A DNA stretch of 64,000 nt, from assembly GCA_963920575.1 (NCBI GenBank), contig OY986965.1:18678957-18742956 (forward strand), written 5' to 3'. A model generated the notes under the pieces. It made no database searches, had not been told where the DNA came from, and saw nothing but the letters and a program-made list of their open reading frames with translations. Within the stretch, counting starts at the first letter, position 1. Each line of letters begins with the position of its first letter. The DNA is from Narthecium ossifragum (taxonomy: Eukaryota > Streptophyta > Magnoliopsida > Dioscoreales > Nartheciaceae). Positions 1 to 12,393 of the stretch are shown piece after piece. A program made the translations under genes and the position numbers.

Positions 1-815
1 CCACCCTCGGATTAGATCACAATCGTTGATTTTTGTTACTGGGAAAGTCCGATCGATCGGACCTTGGATGCTGGATCGATCGGTCTCATTAAAATCTTCA
101 ACTTCTATTCACGCCCGAGCCCGATCGATCGGACTATGGGAGTCGGATCGATCGATTTCGTAAAAATCCTTCGTCTCTGGCTCTTCCCGAGTTCGATCGA
201 TGGTCCGATCGATCGAACTATGTTCCTCTAAAAAGCATACGTTTTGTCACCCTTTAATTCCCAAGTCCGATCGATCGAACTATGAGTGTTGGATCGATCG
301 GTTGAGTAAAAATCCACTGTTTTTGACTTTTTCCGAGTCCGATCGATCGGACCATTGGTGTCGGATCGATCGGACCCCATAGGAGCGATGGAGGGATCGA
401 TCGGATGCATTGTGGCTGAAAAACACATGTTCTGTCACGTTTTTGCGTGGTCCGATCGATCGGACCTTCGCTCGGACTTTCAGCTTATTTTCCTTTCTGC
501 CATTCAGACTGCGCATCGGTACTGAAATTGCCGTAACTTTCTCTAGGAAACTCAGAATCACGAACCGTAAAATTCTCCAGAATCTAGACTTCAAGAGCTT
601 TCCAACCATATATGGAACATCCTCTGGTTCTTCATGAGCAGGTAAAGATAAATCTTTAAAGTTGATCCATGCACTCTTTTCAGCTTCTTTTCGACTTAAG
701 GACTTCAATTGCATCCTAAATCAAAATATAAGAATAATGAGTGTATTTAGGAACTAAATAAGCACAAGAGACTAAGTATTAAGGGATAAAAACATAACAT
801 TATGCATTCTCATCA
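1..815 (-). mobile_element. Athila-like LTR A, cut by the window edge
   Basis: Reverse-complement homology to the 5' LTR of the Athila-like element at 50715 is visible from about 440 to 650 (same words around the GTACCGATGC and CTAGGAAACTCAGAATCAC segments). On minus the LTR begins TGATGAGAATGC at 815, the same TGATGA start as the element at 50715. The other end lies before base 1. No internal domain of this element is seen at its right side: CT-rich DNA of the copia region follows directly. It is a solo LTR or one end of an element that continues to the left. Confidence 0.75.
45..475. repeat. Array of GATCGATC palindromes in LTR A
   Basis: About a dozen copies of GATCGATCGG or close variants occur, mostly as pairs about 15-30 bp apart with roughly 70 bp between pairs. 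Each copy is palindromic and can pair with its neighbour. The array lies in the LTR on the transcribed side of the inferred TATA box, so it would be in the RNA leader. Function unknown. Confidence 0.85.
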
Positions 816-903
816 CCTCTCCCTCTCCGTCTCCCTCGAGCTCCCTCTCCTCAGATCCGGCCAGAGCTCCTCTCTCCCCATCTCTCTCTCTCGCCATTGA
901 TCA
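816..903. other. CT-rich flank of copia remnant, ending in GATCA duplication
   Basis: This short stretch resembles the DNA at about 3360-3425 (shared words CTCCCTCTCCGTCTCCCTCG and GATCCGGCCAGAGCTCCTCT), so it is a tandem copy of the copia-associated CT-rich region. Its last five bases, GATCA at 899-903, are repeated at 3297-3301 on the other side of the solo LTR, which shows the two stretches were joined before that insertion. Confidence 0.8.
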
Positions 904-3296
904 TGTCACACCCCGACCCAGAAAACCCATCCAGGACGGGGCATGAGGGTTCCTATCACTATTCATCTTCAATCGGCGCGATACAAAGTAGAAAAGATGG
1001 ATAATTTAAACAATTGTATTCGAGAGGCGAAACAGATTCAATTCATATAACATTAGTTGTACAGTTACAAAATTCCATCCCAATACTTCCAAGGTAAAGA
1101 TATAATACATGATCCCAAAATCCTCAAAATGTTTACAATATATATATATCAAAATGTACAACAGATAATCCTCCAGCAACCTCAAGCGCCTCTGGATGTA
1201 CTCGCGCCGCCAAAGGCCGATCCTGCCGGCTCCACTGAAGAAGAACTGCCGCCTGCACCTGCAAACGCAGCCCGGGTAGGAGTGAGCGATAAGCTCAGTA
1301 GGGTTCTACTCTACGGCATACTGAAAGGAGGAAAACAACAACAGTGTTTTCGTCCCGCTCAAGTCTAACGGATGCCACGGGTCCCACAACCCTGTTGATG
1401 TCCCAAGGGCTCTTGTCATGAAACCTCTCTCCTGAACAAGTTACCAGGAGGCCAAGGAACAGTAATATGCAAGATCACCCTTACCCAAGCTGGAATACCA
1501 AGCCTTGGGGAAACACGTCGGGAACGCATCAACATCCATCCTTAACATTTGTCTTTGGAAGACAACACGACCTCTAAACCTCAAACACTGATCAGAGTCA
1601 ACTATCGCAAATCCTCAAAGGACATGAGATTCTGATTCAACAATCACACCCTAATCCTGACTACCCAGCCATGACCCTAAGGCTAGATCCGAGCTACCCT
1701 AAACCATCGCCCGCCTAACCTCAAATGCCTCTAATGCACACAATGCATGAGCCTAGGCAAACATCTATCCTAGATGTCTCTACATATCACATCAGCAGTT
1801 ATAAGTTCCACAGATATACAATAACCCTCGGCACTCGCCGGCAAGAGGCTAAGGTTCCACAATTTCCCATTATCAAGCACTCATAGCTAGCTAATGGCTA
1901 AGCAAACCATTAAGCAATTAACTACATCCAAACATGTATTAAAGGCAAATGAAACCATAGGTTCGCCCAAAAAGGAAACTTACTCTAATCGATCCTCAAA
2001 CCCGATGGAAATCCTTTGAAAACCCCATAAAATCCACATAGATACTTCCCAACATGTTTAGACGTTAATCACAAATCAAATCCATCCAAGAAAAGCCAGA
2101 AAACCAAGTCCAAGGGGTCACGGACGATGTCACGGTCGATCTGAAGATCGACCGTGAGACCACGGACGATGTCACGGTCGATCCGGCGATCGACCGTGAG
2201 ACCAAAGCGAAGAAAACCAAGGGCGACGGTCGATCCACTCATCGACCCTGAGAGGCCCAAAACCAAACAGCGCCTGACGGTCGACCGTCAGGTAAATGGC
2301 AAAAATAGAAGATCACGCGGTCGATCCATGCATCGACCCTGGGAGGCTAAAATCCCGACAAAGCCCGACGGTCGATGCGACGGTCGATCCGACGGTCGAT
2401 CCGACGGTCGATGCACCGATCGACCGTCGAGCCCCAAAGGAGCGTATCAACGCTTGACGATCGATGCACCGATCGACCGTCGAGCCTCAGGCACAGTTCC
2501 ACAGAACAGTGCTGGAAATCCAATTTCTTGGATTTCAAGGATCAAATCAAGTTGGAATAAGATGAGATTTTGCAAGCAAGTGTATTTAACAATGGGGAAG
2601 CTAATGGAATGAAGAAATCCAGTTTTGACGGTTAAATCTCCTATCTAGGTCCAAATGAATGAAAACCGACAAAACGGAGATAATACGGAAACCAACCGTT
2701 AGAATACTGAATTCGCAGCGTAGGAATACCGGAAATGAACAACATCACATGCACACAGAGTTACATAGCATTCTAACATGTATTCCTATTGTGAAAGTGC
2801 ATAAAACCTATCCTAGGAGAACCCGATCCTAAGATCGAGGTAGAAACACCTACCTGAGCAAGTAGGGTAGCTCCTCCACGCGTCCAACTGGTCAAGCCGC
2901 CAAGATCCGCGCTCCGAAGCCCAAGTCTCCAAACCCTAGCCCAGTCAAAGGAGAGAGAGGGGAAGAAAACGACAGGAGAAGAAGAGAAGGAAAGAGAAGA
3001 AAGGGACAGGGCTTATATAGAAACTCCGGATATATCTCAGCCATCCAATTCGATCTTTCCCGATCGAGCTCCGATCTTCCGATCGGACGCACCCTAGAGA
3101 TTCTAATCAAACACATACATCAATCCAAGGCCGTGGATGCAACGCGGGTGTGAAACCGACCACCAGAGGGCATATTTACCAAAATACCCCCGGGGTCCAA
3201 ACCGCCACACGATCGCCCGATCGTGCCCGACGCGGAACCAAACCAACAGGAAACGACCCACGCGGTCGAGCCAGGTCTGAGGGACGGGCCCTCACA
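904..3296 (-). mobile_element. Solo LTR, Tekay-type chromovirus
   Basis: The stretch begins TGTCACACC and ends CCCTCACA, so on minus it reads TGTGAGGG...GGTGTGACA, a proper TG...CA LTR. It is flanked by the perfect 5-bp duplication GATCA (899-903 and 3297-3301). It is homologous along its length to 40216-42683 and to 46242-48693; the last of these is attached to a Tekay-like pol with chromodomain, which gives the family. No internal region remains, so it arose by LTR-LTR recombination. A TATA-like CTATATAAGC lies on minus at about 3011-3020. A palindrome array occupies about 2115-2490. Confidence 0.92.
2115..2490. repeat. Array of GGTCGATC/GATCGACC half-palindromes in Tekay LTR
   Basis: Many copies of ACGGTCGATC and GATCGACCGT alternate here, giving repeated inverted pairs separated by a few to 30 bases. 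The same array occurs in the two other copies of this LTR (about 41465-41860 and 47480-47880). Copy number and spacing differ between the copies, so the array expands and contracts. Confidence 0.85.
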
Positions 3297-3301
3297 GATC
3301 A

Positions 3302-3900
3302 CGCCGGTAGCCAACAATCTCTCTCCCTCGGACTCCCTCGAGCTCGCCGACGACCAGAGACCTCTCCCTCTCCGTCTCCCTCGAGCTCCCTGTCCTCCGA
3401 TCCGGCCAGAGCTCCTCTCCCCCGAGCTCTCTTTCTCCCGAGAGCCTCAGCACCGAGCTCTCCGGCGTCTCCGACTCTCCCACTCCTGAGCGGCCAAGCA
3501 GCCGAGCAGCCTCCCCTCCCGGTCCCACTCCAGAGCGGCCTCCCCTCCCCTCCCGGCGCTCTGCCTCCCGGCCCTCCACTCAGACCTCCTCCTCTCCGAC
3601 GCCCTCGAGGGCCGCGACCTCCTCCTCTCCGGCTCTCCCAACTCCCGTGGGGCCTCCCCTCCTGTCGCTCCGCCTCCCCTCCTTCTCTCCGAGTCTCTTC
3701 CTCTCTGGAGCGGCCGAGCCCCCGACCACGACGCACGCGCCCAGCACGCGCCCCGACCACGACGTGCGGCCGAGCCTCCTGTCGCTTCACCATCTCTTCC
3801 TCTTTGGATGCACGCCAATTGTTCGACGCTGAGCCTCTCGTCGCAACACCGCGCCCAACGCCCAGTGCAAGCTCCCCACTCCTCCAGTGCATGCGCAGCC
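3302..3900 (+). other. GC- and CT-rich leader replacing most of copia gag
   Basis: About 600 bp of strongly C+T-biased sequence reads open on plus as Pro/Ser/Arg-rich low-complexity protein and also open on minus. No UBN2-type gag domain is visible between it and the zinc knuckle at about 3990. It contains short internal repeats (the CTCCCTCGAGCTC words near 3330 and 3385). It could be a leader or a captured GC-rich piece; I do not recognise a gene. Confidence 0.55.
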
Positions 3901-6900
3901 CGCCTCCAACGAGCACAACCACTTTCTTGCACATGGCTGCCCCTTCCGCTGCTATCTCCTCATCACGCCCCTCGATCGCTCGTCCTCGACACATATGTTC
4001 TCATTGCCGTAAGATGGGACACCTAAAGGATTCTTGTTGGGTTCTCTATCCTGAGAAACGACAAGGTCCTCCTGGATATGGGCGACCTGTTCGTGCTACA
4101 GCAGCTGCGGTTCCATCGGAGAGTGGTCTTCCTTCTCTTACACCGGCGTCCCTACAGAGTCTCCAGCAGCAGATTGACCGACTCCTTCAGCAGTCATCCT
4201 CTTCCGCTTCCTCTGCTTCCGTAGACTCTGCTGCTATGGGTGCTACTCCTAGTATCCTCGATCACATATGGGTTCTTGACTCGAGTGCTTCTTCTCATAT
4301 GACATATGATTCTACTATTTTATCGTCATGTGTTTCTGCTGAGCATTCTCCTGCCATACACACTGCCGACAGACACCGTTTAGATGTTTTACACTCTGGC
4401 ACTCTCTCGAATGGTCCCATTATCCTCCCCCATGTTCTTCATGTTCCTATGTTGCATATGAATCTTGCTTCTGTTAGCCGTATTTATGATATGGGCTACA
4501 CTGTTACTTTTTCCTCTTCTTCTTGTCATGTGCATGATCCACTTACAGGCCTGGAGATTGGAGCTGGTCGTAGGGTTGGTAGTCTTTACCATTTGCTGCG
4601 ACTCTCACTACCTATCTCACCCCCTGCCTCCATATCACTTACCGCCCTCACCGCCTCTTCACTTTCTTCTGCTGATCTCTGGCATCGTCAGCTAGGTCAT
4701 ATGTCAGAGGAGCGCCTTCAAATTCTCTTTAGGTCAGGTGTTTTGGGTTCTAGTACCTATACCTCTCTCTCTTTTTGCTCTGGCTGCAAACTTGCTAAAT
4801 TTGTAGCTCATCCTTTTCCTCTACGTACTACTCAATCCTGCTCTCCTTTTGCTTTAGTACATTCAGATATCTAGGGGCCCGCTCCCGTCTCATCTATGTG
4901 TGGCTATCTTTATTATATCAGTTTTATAGATGATGATTCTCGTTTTACCTGGGTTTATCTTATGCGTCACCGATCTGAGCTTCCTCAGATTTATCAGCAC
5001 TTTACTGCTATGGTTCAAACTCAGTTTCACCAGCGTATTCAGGTTTTTCGCTCTGACTGTGCTCGTGAGTACACCTCCTCTCAGATGCGATCTATCTTCC
5101 AGTCTCATGGGACGGTTTTCGAACAGTCTTGTCCCTACACCCATGAGCAAAATGGCATCGCTGAGCGTAAACATCGACACATACTAGAGACTACTCGAGC
5201 CCTTCTCCTCTCTTCTCAGGTTCCCCGCACTTTCTGGGTTGAGGCACTTCTTACTTCCATTCATCTTATTAGCCTCATGCCCTCTCCTCTTCTTTCAGGT
5301 GTCTCTCCTTATGAGCATCTTTACTCTAGTCCCCCCGACTACCATCCCCTTCGAGTCTTTGGTTGCACGTGTTTTGTGTTGGTTCCTCCTCACGAGCGGA
5401 CCAAATTATCTGCTAGGTCGGTCCGATGTTTTACTAGGCCTTAGCTCTGAACACAAGGGATATCGTTGCTATGATCCCGTGACACGGCGTCTACACATTT
5501 CTCGTCATGTGTTTTTTCTTGAGGATGTTCCTTATTATTCCTCTGCCTCACAGGATCTCACTTTTCTTCAGCCTTTATCTGTCTCTCCTTCAGCATCTAC
5601 CTCCATTCCCCATCCTTCCTTATCTCCTTATCATATTCCATCCTATCCGTTAGTCCCACCGACTCCCACCCCCACCCCCTCTACGACCAGTGACACTTCC
5701 TCTGCTGTGGATCGCCTGCCCTCTCCACTGGTTGCCTCTTCTCCATCGTCTACTGCCATCTCTACACCTCCTCCTCGGTATCCTCGGCGAGTTCACCACC
5801 CTCCCAGCAGATATGGTTGGTCATCTGTTGCCTCATATTCTCCTGAGTTTCATGCCTTTCTATCCGCCATTCATCTTGATCAGGAGCCCAGATCTTATCA
5901 GGAGGCAGCTCAGCTCCCACAATGGCAGGAGGCTATGGCAGAGGAGCTCAGCACTTTCGCTCATACTCGCACCTGGGATCTTATTCCTCTTCCTCCTGGG
6001 ATTGAGCCTGTTAGCTGCAACTGGGTCTTCAAGGTCAAGCAGCGCCCTGATGGCTCCATTGAGCGGCATAAGGCCCGATTAGTTGCTCGTGGTTTTACTC
6101 AGGAGTATGGCATTGATTATGAGGAGACCTTTGCTCCTATTGCTCAAATGACCACTATTCGTACTCTCCTTGCAGTTGCTGCCGCTCGACACTGGCCTCT
6201 TCTTCAGATGGATGTGAAGAATGCATTTCTTCATGGAGATCTCTCAGAGGTTGTTTACATGCATCCACCTCCTGGTCTCTCTGCTCCTATTGGTCATACT
6301 TGTCGTCTTCGTCGTGCCATCTATGGACTCAAACAAGCTCCTCGTGCCTGGTTTGAGTGTTTCCGCAGTTCTGTCACAGAGGCTGGTTTTGTTCAGAGTC
6401 CTCAAGTCCATTCTCTGTTTGTGCGGTCCTCATCGCAGGGGCGAGCGATTCTCCTCCTTTATGTTGATGATATGATTATCACTGGAGATGACTCTGCTGC
6501 TATTACCTCTCTTCAGGCTCACCTTCGGAGTCAGTTTCAGATGAAGGATTTAGGTCCTCTACGCTATTTTTTGGGACTGGAGATTGCTCAGGGCGAACGT
6601 GGGATCTTACTTTCTCAGCAGCGCTACATATCTGACATCCTTAGTCGAGCAGCTATCTCAGATGATCGCATTGTAGATACTCCTCTTGAGCTCCATGTTC
6701 GCCTCCGTCCCACTGATGGTGAGCCTCTTTCGGATCCCACACGCTACAGACAGCTAGTTGGGCAGCTTGTTTACCTGTGTATCACCAGACCAGATATCTC
6801 TCATGCCGTCAGCATTGTGAGTCAGTTTGTTGCCGCACCACGCTCTACTCACTATGCTGCCCTTCTTCGGATACTTCGTTATCTTCGTGGTACCACCAAT

Positions 6901-7278
6901 CGGTCTCTTCTTATGCCCTCCAGCTCTGATCTCATACTTCGTGCTTATTCTGATGCGGATTGGGCCGGTGATCCTACGACTCGACTACTGGATTTTGTAT
7001 ATTTCTTGGAGACGCTCTTGTTTCTTGGTGGAGTAAGAAACAAGATGTTGTCTCTCTTTCCAGAGTTGAGGCTGAGTATCGTGCTTATTTCTACCACTAC
7101 AAAGGAAATCGTTCATCTTCGGCGACTCCTTTGTGACCTTGGCATCTCTTCCTCAGGACCTACTTCACTATACTGCGATAACCGCAGTGCAATGCAGATT
7201 GCCAGCAATCCTGTATTTCATGAGCGGACGAAGCATATAGAGCTCGATTGTCACTTTGTTCGTCAGCATCTTCAGACT
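3900..7278 (+). pseudogene. Copia gag-pol pseudogene
   Basis: Visible in order: a CCHC zinc knuckle (ICSHCRKMGHLKDSC, about 3991-4035); the aspartic protease site, here LDSSASSHMT where copia has DSGA; the GAG-pre-integrase motif LWHRQLGH; the integrase core with FIDDDSRFTW and the ENGIAERKHR-like HEQNGIAERKHR; reverse transcriptase with QMDVKNAFLHGDL and YVDDMIITGDD; RNase H with [13 protein letters not shown] at about 4872 stands where the family has Trp in HSDxWGPAP. The frame shifts near 5440 between integrase and RT. RNase H is read in another frame between about 6985 and 7090 and then returns, so two compensating indels are present. Not functional. Confidence 0.93.
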
Positions 7279-8200
7279 GTCAATAAAAATAGATTAGATC
7301 TCACAGTTTCATTGATTCCAAGGTTTCAGTTTCCTCGACCAAGAATTAAGATTTAGCCATGCATGGCCATCCAGAACAATCCTCAAAAGATTCCAATAAG
7401 CTAGAGAAAACCTAGGAAAAATATAAGAGTAGAAAGTAGCAGCCCAAAGTATCTAGGAATCCCCCCTCAAACCCTAGAAAGGGTCCTATTTATAGCCTTA
7501 AGTGTCTCCATCCTCGGATTAGATCTGAGCCGTTAATTTTCTTCACTGCGAAGGTAAGATCGATCCTTTGATATCAAAATCTTCAATTTCTGGCTATGCC
7601 CGAGGAAGATCGATCCTTTGTAAGGCAAATGATCGATCCTTCTCATTAAGATGGATCCTTTGATAGGAGTAGGATGGATACTTCTCAGTAGGATGGATCC
7701 TTCGATAGAAGAAAGATCGATCCTTTATATCGGTGATTTCCTCAATCTTCTCGAGTGAAAGGAGGATCGATCCTTCTGTGATCATCTGAAAAGTATGTGT
7801 TCTGTCAGGTCTGTCTGCATAAAAGGATCGATCCTTTTAGGGAACATGATCGATCCGTCTTTCCTGAGTATTTACTGTTTTGCCATCCAGACTGCGCTAT
7901 TGGTACTAAAATTGCCGTAACTTCCTCTAGCAAACTCGGAATCACGAACCATAAAATTCTCCAGAAACTAGACTTCAAGAGCTTTCCAACTATATATGGC
8001 ACATCATTTGGTTCTTCATCAGCAGGTACAGTTTAATCTTTAAAGTTGATCCATATACTCTTTTCAGCTTCTTTTCGAACTTAAGGACTTCAATTGCATC
8101 CTAAATCAAAATATAAGAATATTGAGTGTATTTAGGTACCAAATAAGCACAGGAGACTAAGTATTAAGGGATAAAAATATAACATTATGCATCATCATCA
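7279..8200 (-). mobile_element. Athila-like LTR B
   Basis: It closely resembles LTR A: the last 150 bases (about 8040-8200) match 655-815 with few differences, ending in CATCATCA, so on minus it starts TGATGATGATGC. Its left part differs from LTRs A and C and begins TGTCAATAAAAATAG right after the copia break. A TATA-like TATTTATA (minus TATAAATA) lies at 7487-7494. The palindromes here are GATCGATCCTT rather than GATCGATCGG. The right border abuts LTR C; no clear 5-bp duplication was found, so the left border is uncertain. Confidence 0.7.
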
Positions 8201-9406
8201 CTTCATCCAACCCAAACCTAAGAATATATGATACCGGTTGTCACTACTGGTAACGTATAGCAAAAGTTCATCGGGACAAAGCCCTAACTCTATCTTACCA
8301 GATCTCTAAAAATACACAATACCAACTCTCACAATCGGCAATGCATAGCAAAGATTTCATGAGATAAAGTAGGTAAACAACAGATAAAACTATGGGATTA
8401 TAAGATCATGAAAGAAGCATGACTGAATTCATAACATTAATCATCCACATAGGAATCTATAATCTGAAAACAATCTTTGAAGATCCAACACATAGAAAAG
8501 AGTTTAACAATAAAGATTAAAACTATGAACCATGATGAAGAAGAAACCCTAATCCTCGCTAGATCATTCATCCGCCATGCCCGCGGCTTACCTGGCCATG
8601 GATAGAGATTTCTTCATCTTCTTTCTTGCTTTTCTCCCCTCCAAAGCTCTGTGGAAAACCCCCTTTGAACCCTAGAAAGAGTCCTATTTATAGTCTTAAA
8701 GTGTCTCCATCCTCGGATTAGATCTGAGCCATTAATTTTCTTCACTGCGAAGGTAAGATCGATCCTTCATAGGTGTAAGATCGATCCTTTGATATCAAAA
8801 TCTTCAATTTTTGGTTACGTCCGAGGAAGATCGATCCTTTGATAGAAGCATGATCGATCCTTTTCAGTAGGATGGATAGTATGATGGATCCTTCTCAGTA
8901 GGATGGATAGTTGTATGGATCCTTCGATAGGAGAAAGATCGATCCTTCTCCTCGACGATTTCCTCAATATTCTAGAGTGAAAGGAGGATCGGTCCTTCTG
9001 TGATCATCTGAAAAATGTATGCTCCCTGTCAGGTTTGTCTGCATAAAAGGATCGATCCTTTTAGGGAAAATGATCGATCTTTTTTTCTTGAGTATTTACT
9101 GTTTTTCCATCCAAACTGCGTCATTGGTACTAAAATTGTCGTAACTTCCTCTAGGAAACTCAGAATCATGAACCGTAAAATTCTCCAGAAACTAGACTTC
9201 AAGAGCTTTCTAATCAAATATGACACTTCATATGGTTCATTCCGAGAAGTTACAGTTTTGGCGTCCATCTTTGCTTCAATTTCCTGCATAATACAAATAA
9301 CTTTGTGAAGCAACATATACGAACGAAATCATCTATATTAATCATGAAAACTAAGTAAATAAGCTGCTCTTAGTCATGTTCAGAGTGCACTTTCATGCAC
9401 TCATCA
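8201..9406 (-). mobile_element. Athila-like LTR C, 3' part missing
   Basis: On minus it starts TGATGAGTGCATGAAAGTGC at 9406, matching the start of the LTRs at 50715 and 63844. It runs leftwards to a point equivalent to about 52127 in the 50715 LTR, where LTR B cuts it, so roughly the last 380 bp are gone. TATTTATA at 8685-8692 is the TATA position on minus. GATCGATCCTT palindromes fill about 8750-9085. Its right border at 9406/9407 cuts directly into the gag of the SIRE-like element. Confidence 0.8.
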
Positions 9407-9409
9407 AGG

Positions 9410-11134
9410 CCTCCCTACTTTGATGGAGAAAACTATAATTATTGGAAGACTAGGATGAAAATTTTTATCCAATCCTTAGACTATGAAGCTTATTAGCTTA
9501 CTATTGAGGATGGACCATTTATTCTTAGTAAAATGCATGAAGGAAAGGACGTACCCAAGCTTAAGAGTGAGTACACTCCATCCGACATAAAGAAATTGGA
9601 AACCAATGCTAAAGCAAAATACTTTTTTATTTATGTATTGAGCCCCAATGAATTTAGTAGAATTTCAAGTTGTAAATTGGCCAAGTAAATATGGGAGAAG
9701 CTTGAAATTACTTATGAGGGAACCAACCGAATTAAGGAGACTAGGATAATTATGCTTGTTCATGATTATAAATTGTTTATCATGAAGGAAAATGAGTCCA
9801 TTAGTGAAATGTTTACACACTTCAATAACATTTTAAATATGCTTCAATCTCTTGAAAAATCTTATGCTAATGATGAAATTGTAAGAAAGATACTTAGGTG
9901 TCTACCTAAAGCATGGGATCCCAAGGTGACGGCGATTGAAGAAACCAAAGACCTTTCCAAGTTATCACTTGATAAGCTCATGGGTTCACTCATGACCTAT
10001 GAGATGAGCTTGAAGAAGAGCCATAATAAAGAAGAAAAGAAAGAAAAATCGGTTGCCTTCAAGTCGTCAAACCAAGATTCATCAAGTTCAAGTGATGAAG
10101 ATTCGGATTTGAGTGATGAAGAATTGGCATCAATTATAAGAAAAATCAAAAGGATGCTCAATCGCGAAGGAGGAAAGAAGAATTTCAAGAAGAAAATCTC
10201 CGAAGGTGAAAAATCAAACTCTACCTCATCTAATTTAAATGACATTATATGTTATGAGTGTAGAAAGCCCGGACACTACAAGCCCGATTGCCCTCGACTA
10301 AAGAAGCCAACAAAGAAGAGCTTCAAGAAAAAGAAAGGCATGGTGACAACTTGGAGTGAAAGCGATAAGGATTCCTCCTTCGATGAAAAAGAGCAAGAAA
10401 AGACAAATATTTGTTTAATGGCCATCGGGGATGAGGAAGAAGATCATGAGGTAAATGATGAGCTAGCTTTTGATGAACTTTTTGAAGCTTATCATTCCTT
10501 AGCTAAAGATTTCAAGTTCTTTAAAAAGAATTATTATGCTTCATGTAAGGACTTGAAGAAGCTAGAACAAGAAAAACTAGATGCCATGCATAGGATTGAC
10601 TTATTGGAAAATGAAAACAAATGCATGATGAGTAAGACATCTAGTGATGATCATCCCTCGCTTAGAAAAGAACTTGAGGATTGCAAATGTGAGCATGACA
10701 TTTTACAAAATAACTCAAATAACTTACAAAATGAAATCATCAATTTGAGTGAATCAAAAAGGGATCTCACTCTTGAAAATAATGATTTGAAAATTACTCT
10801 TTCTAAGTTTATGAAGAGTAAGGTCATACTTAATGAGATCCTTGATAGCCAATGTAGTTTATTGAACAATGACGGAATTGATTATAACCCTAGGAAGATG
10901 AATAATTTTAAAAAGACAAGCTTTGTTAAAGCATTAACTCATCCTCCTAGATTTGCAAATCCACTTAGTTGTCACTATTGTTGTAAAATAGGACATATTA
11001 CTCCTAATTGCTATTTAATGAAGAATACAAATGCTAACACATTTTGGATTTCAAAGCATTCATCTTATATGCACATTTCAAGAACTAACGATAGTGGACC
11101 CAAAAAGATTTGGGTACAAAAATTCAAGACATGA
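9410..11134 (+). pseudogene. SIRE-like gag (UBN2 domain, CCHC knuckle)
   Basis: The frame opens with PPYFDGENYNYWKTRM, the start of a copia UBN2 gag domain. It has two in-frame stops, at about 9491 (EAY*LTIE) and about 9686 (LAK*IWEKL). It is then open from 9752 (460 codons). A Ser/Asp/Glu-rich segment, a CCHC knuckle (CYECRKPGHYKPDC, about 10250), a long heptad-like region (about 10540-10840) and a second CCHC-like motif (CHYCCKIGHITPNC, about 10975) follow. Shortly after the stop the words DDGCSRHM (about 11200) recall the copia DSGCSRHMTG protease/pre-integrase motif, then homology ends. Confidence 0.85.
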
Positions 11135-12380
11135 TTTGTGTTCGGGATGCTTGAGATCCATTTGTCAAGATAAATTCAAAAGAAAAAGGTGATATCTTGA
11201 TGATGGATGCTCAAGGCATATGGCGAGGACAAGAAAATGTTTCCAAGAAAAGGAGGTAAGCTAAATAGTCATCAAATGATCCCTCCAATTGTATGAAGTC
11301 TTGTTCCTCCATTTTCATTTGGTATTTCAAAATAGTTATAGTGAATTTTATTCTATGATTTATTTTCCTTATGAAGTCCTTCTTAGTGTTTTAAAAATGA
11401 ATCCTTGAAAATAATTAATCTTGGTTAAAATCTTGTATCTTGATTGATTTTAAAAGAGGTCATATGGTCATATTTTGCATTATAATGCTTACAGATTTCA
11501 AATGAATTTCAATCATCTTTCATGAGAAATTATGACTTGTATGCACCATTTGCTTCAATTCTTCAATTGGTTTCATCCAATAGAAAGTGGTATGTGAGTT
11601 CTTAATACTCATTTTCACACACATACACTCATGTGCTATATTTTTTATTAAATGCATGAATTCTACGTTAAATGACTTCTTTTAGCTCATAATATTCAAT
11701 TACATGTGTATGCAAAATTTCATGAGATTATTGATTCAAAAATCACTTTAAATTAAATTTCAAAATTCATTTTTTGGAAGTGACAGTCGACCATGAGTTC
11801 ACTTGGATCGACCGTGACTACAAAATGTTTCATGTAATGCTCAAATCGTATTCGACGGTTGACCGTGAACCTTTTAAAGGTCTGCCACTAGTTGTGTCAT
11901 TTTTTTTTCTTATGAAATTTTTCATCGCATCTCACTTTAAAAATAATTCTTTTTAATGATTTGACTTTGGGAGAGATAAAGGAACTTATGTTTGGAGAGT
12001 ACCTTACTTGAATGGGTTTAAAATTTTCTTTTAATATATCCCCTACTTTTTTTGGTATCATGAACATTTTAATCAATTTGATATCAAGCCTCTTTTAGTG
12101 TCAAATTTTTCTTTCTCTTGCCCCATCCCCACTTGTTGATGATGCCATAGGGGGAGAAAAAGTTGTGATGTGATCTATTGCTACCAATCATGATATTAGC
12201 AACCATACTAAAAGATAAATTACCTTGTCATAATATCATGGTTAGAACTTTTCAATACCATATGACTGTGTGCATTCTCAGTATTCATCTTAGAACACCT
12301 TTTATCAATGAAATGGATGCATAGATTTAGGGGGAGCAATAGATATTTTATCATCATATGTAAATAGATTGTCATCATAA
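11135..12380 (+). other. Noncoding region between gag and LTR of SIRE-like element
   Basis: No coding region is seen apart from the degenerate DDGCSRHM trace near 11200. The stretch is AT-rich, with two small groups of GTCGACC/GATCGACC words at about 11785-11870 and purine runs GGGGGAGAAA (about 12151) and GGGGGAGC (about 12331), as seen upstream of LTRs in SIRE elements. Confidence 0.55.
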
Positions 12381-12393
12381 AAAAGGGAGAGAT
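12381..12393 (+). promoter_or_regulatory. Polypurine tract of SIRE-like element
   Basis: AAAAGGGAGAGAT lies immediately before the LTR start TGTTAGTCC. This is the expected place and composition for the plus-strand DNA primer in reverse transcription. Confidence 0.75.

Larger units (their letters stand above)
3297..7278 (+). mobile_element. Ty1/copia retrotransposon remnant without LTRs
   Basis: Coding order is zinc knuckle, protease, integrase, reverse transcriptase, RNase H, the copia order. Neither of its own LTRs is present. On the left the coding part is preceded by CT-rich DNA and LTR A; on the right it breaks off after HFVRQHLQ, the usual end of copia RNase H, where LTR B begins. The first five bases are the GATCA duplication of the solo LTR. 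Confidence 0.9.

Noticed and set aside
45..475. Regularly spaced palindromes resembling a CRISPR array
   Set aside because: The repeats are 8-12 bp, the spacing is irregular, they are in plant LTRs, and the same array recurs in other LTR copies together with its spacers; no cas genes.
2154..2612. ORFs with RSIRRSTVRP or DRSDRS peptide repeats in LTRs (also 47489-47701, 228-428, 51125-51325)
   Set aside because: They are translations of the palindrome arrays and change frame from copy to copy.
7270..8206. CTTCA on both sides of LTR B as a target duplication
   Set aside because: On the left it lies three bases away from a plausible LTR end and inside conserved copia coding sequence, so the match is probably chance.
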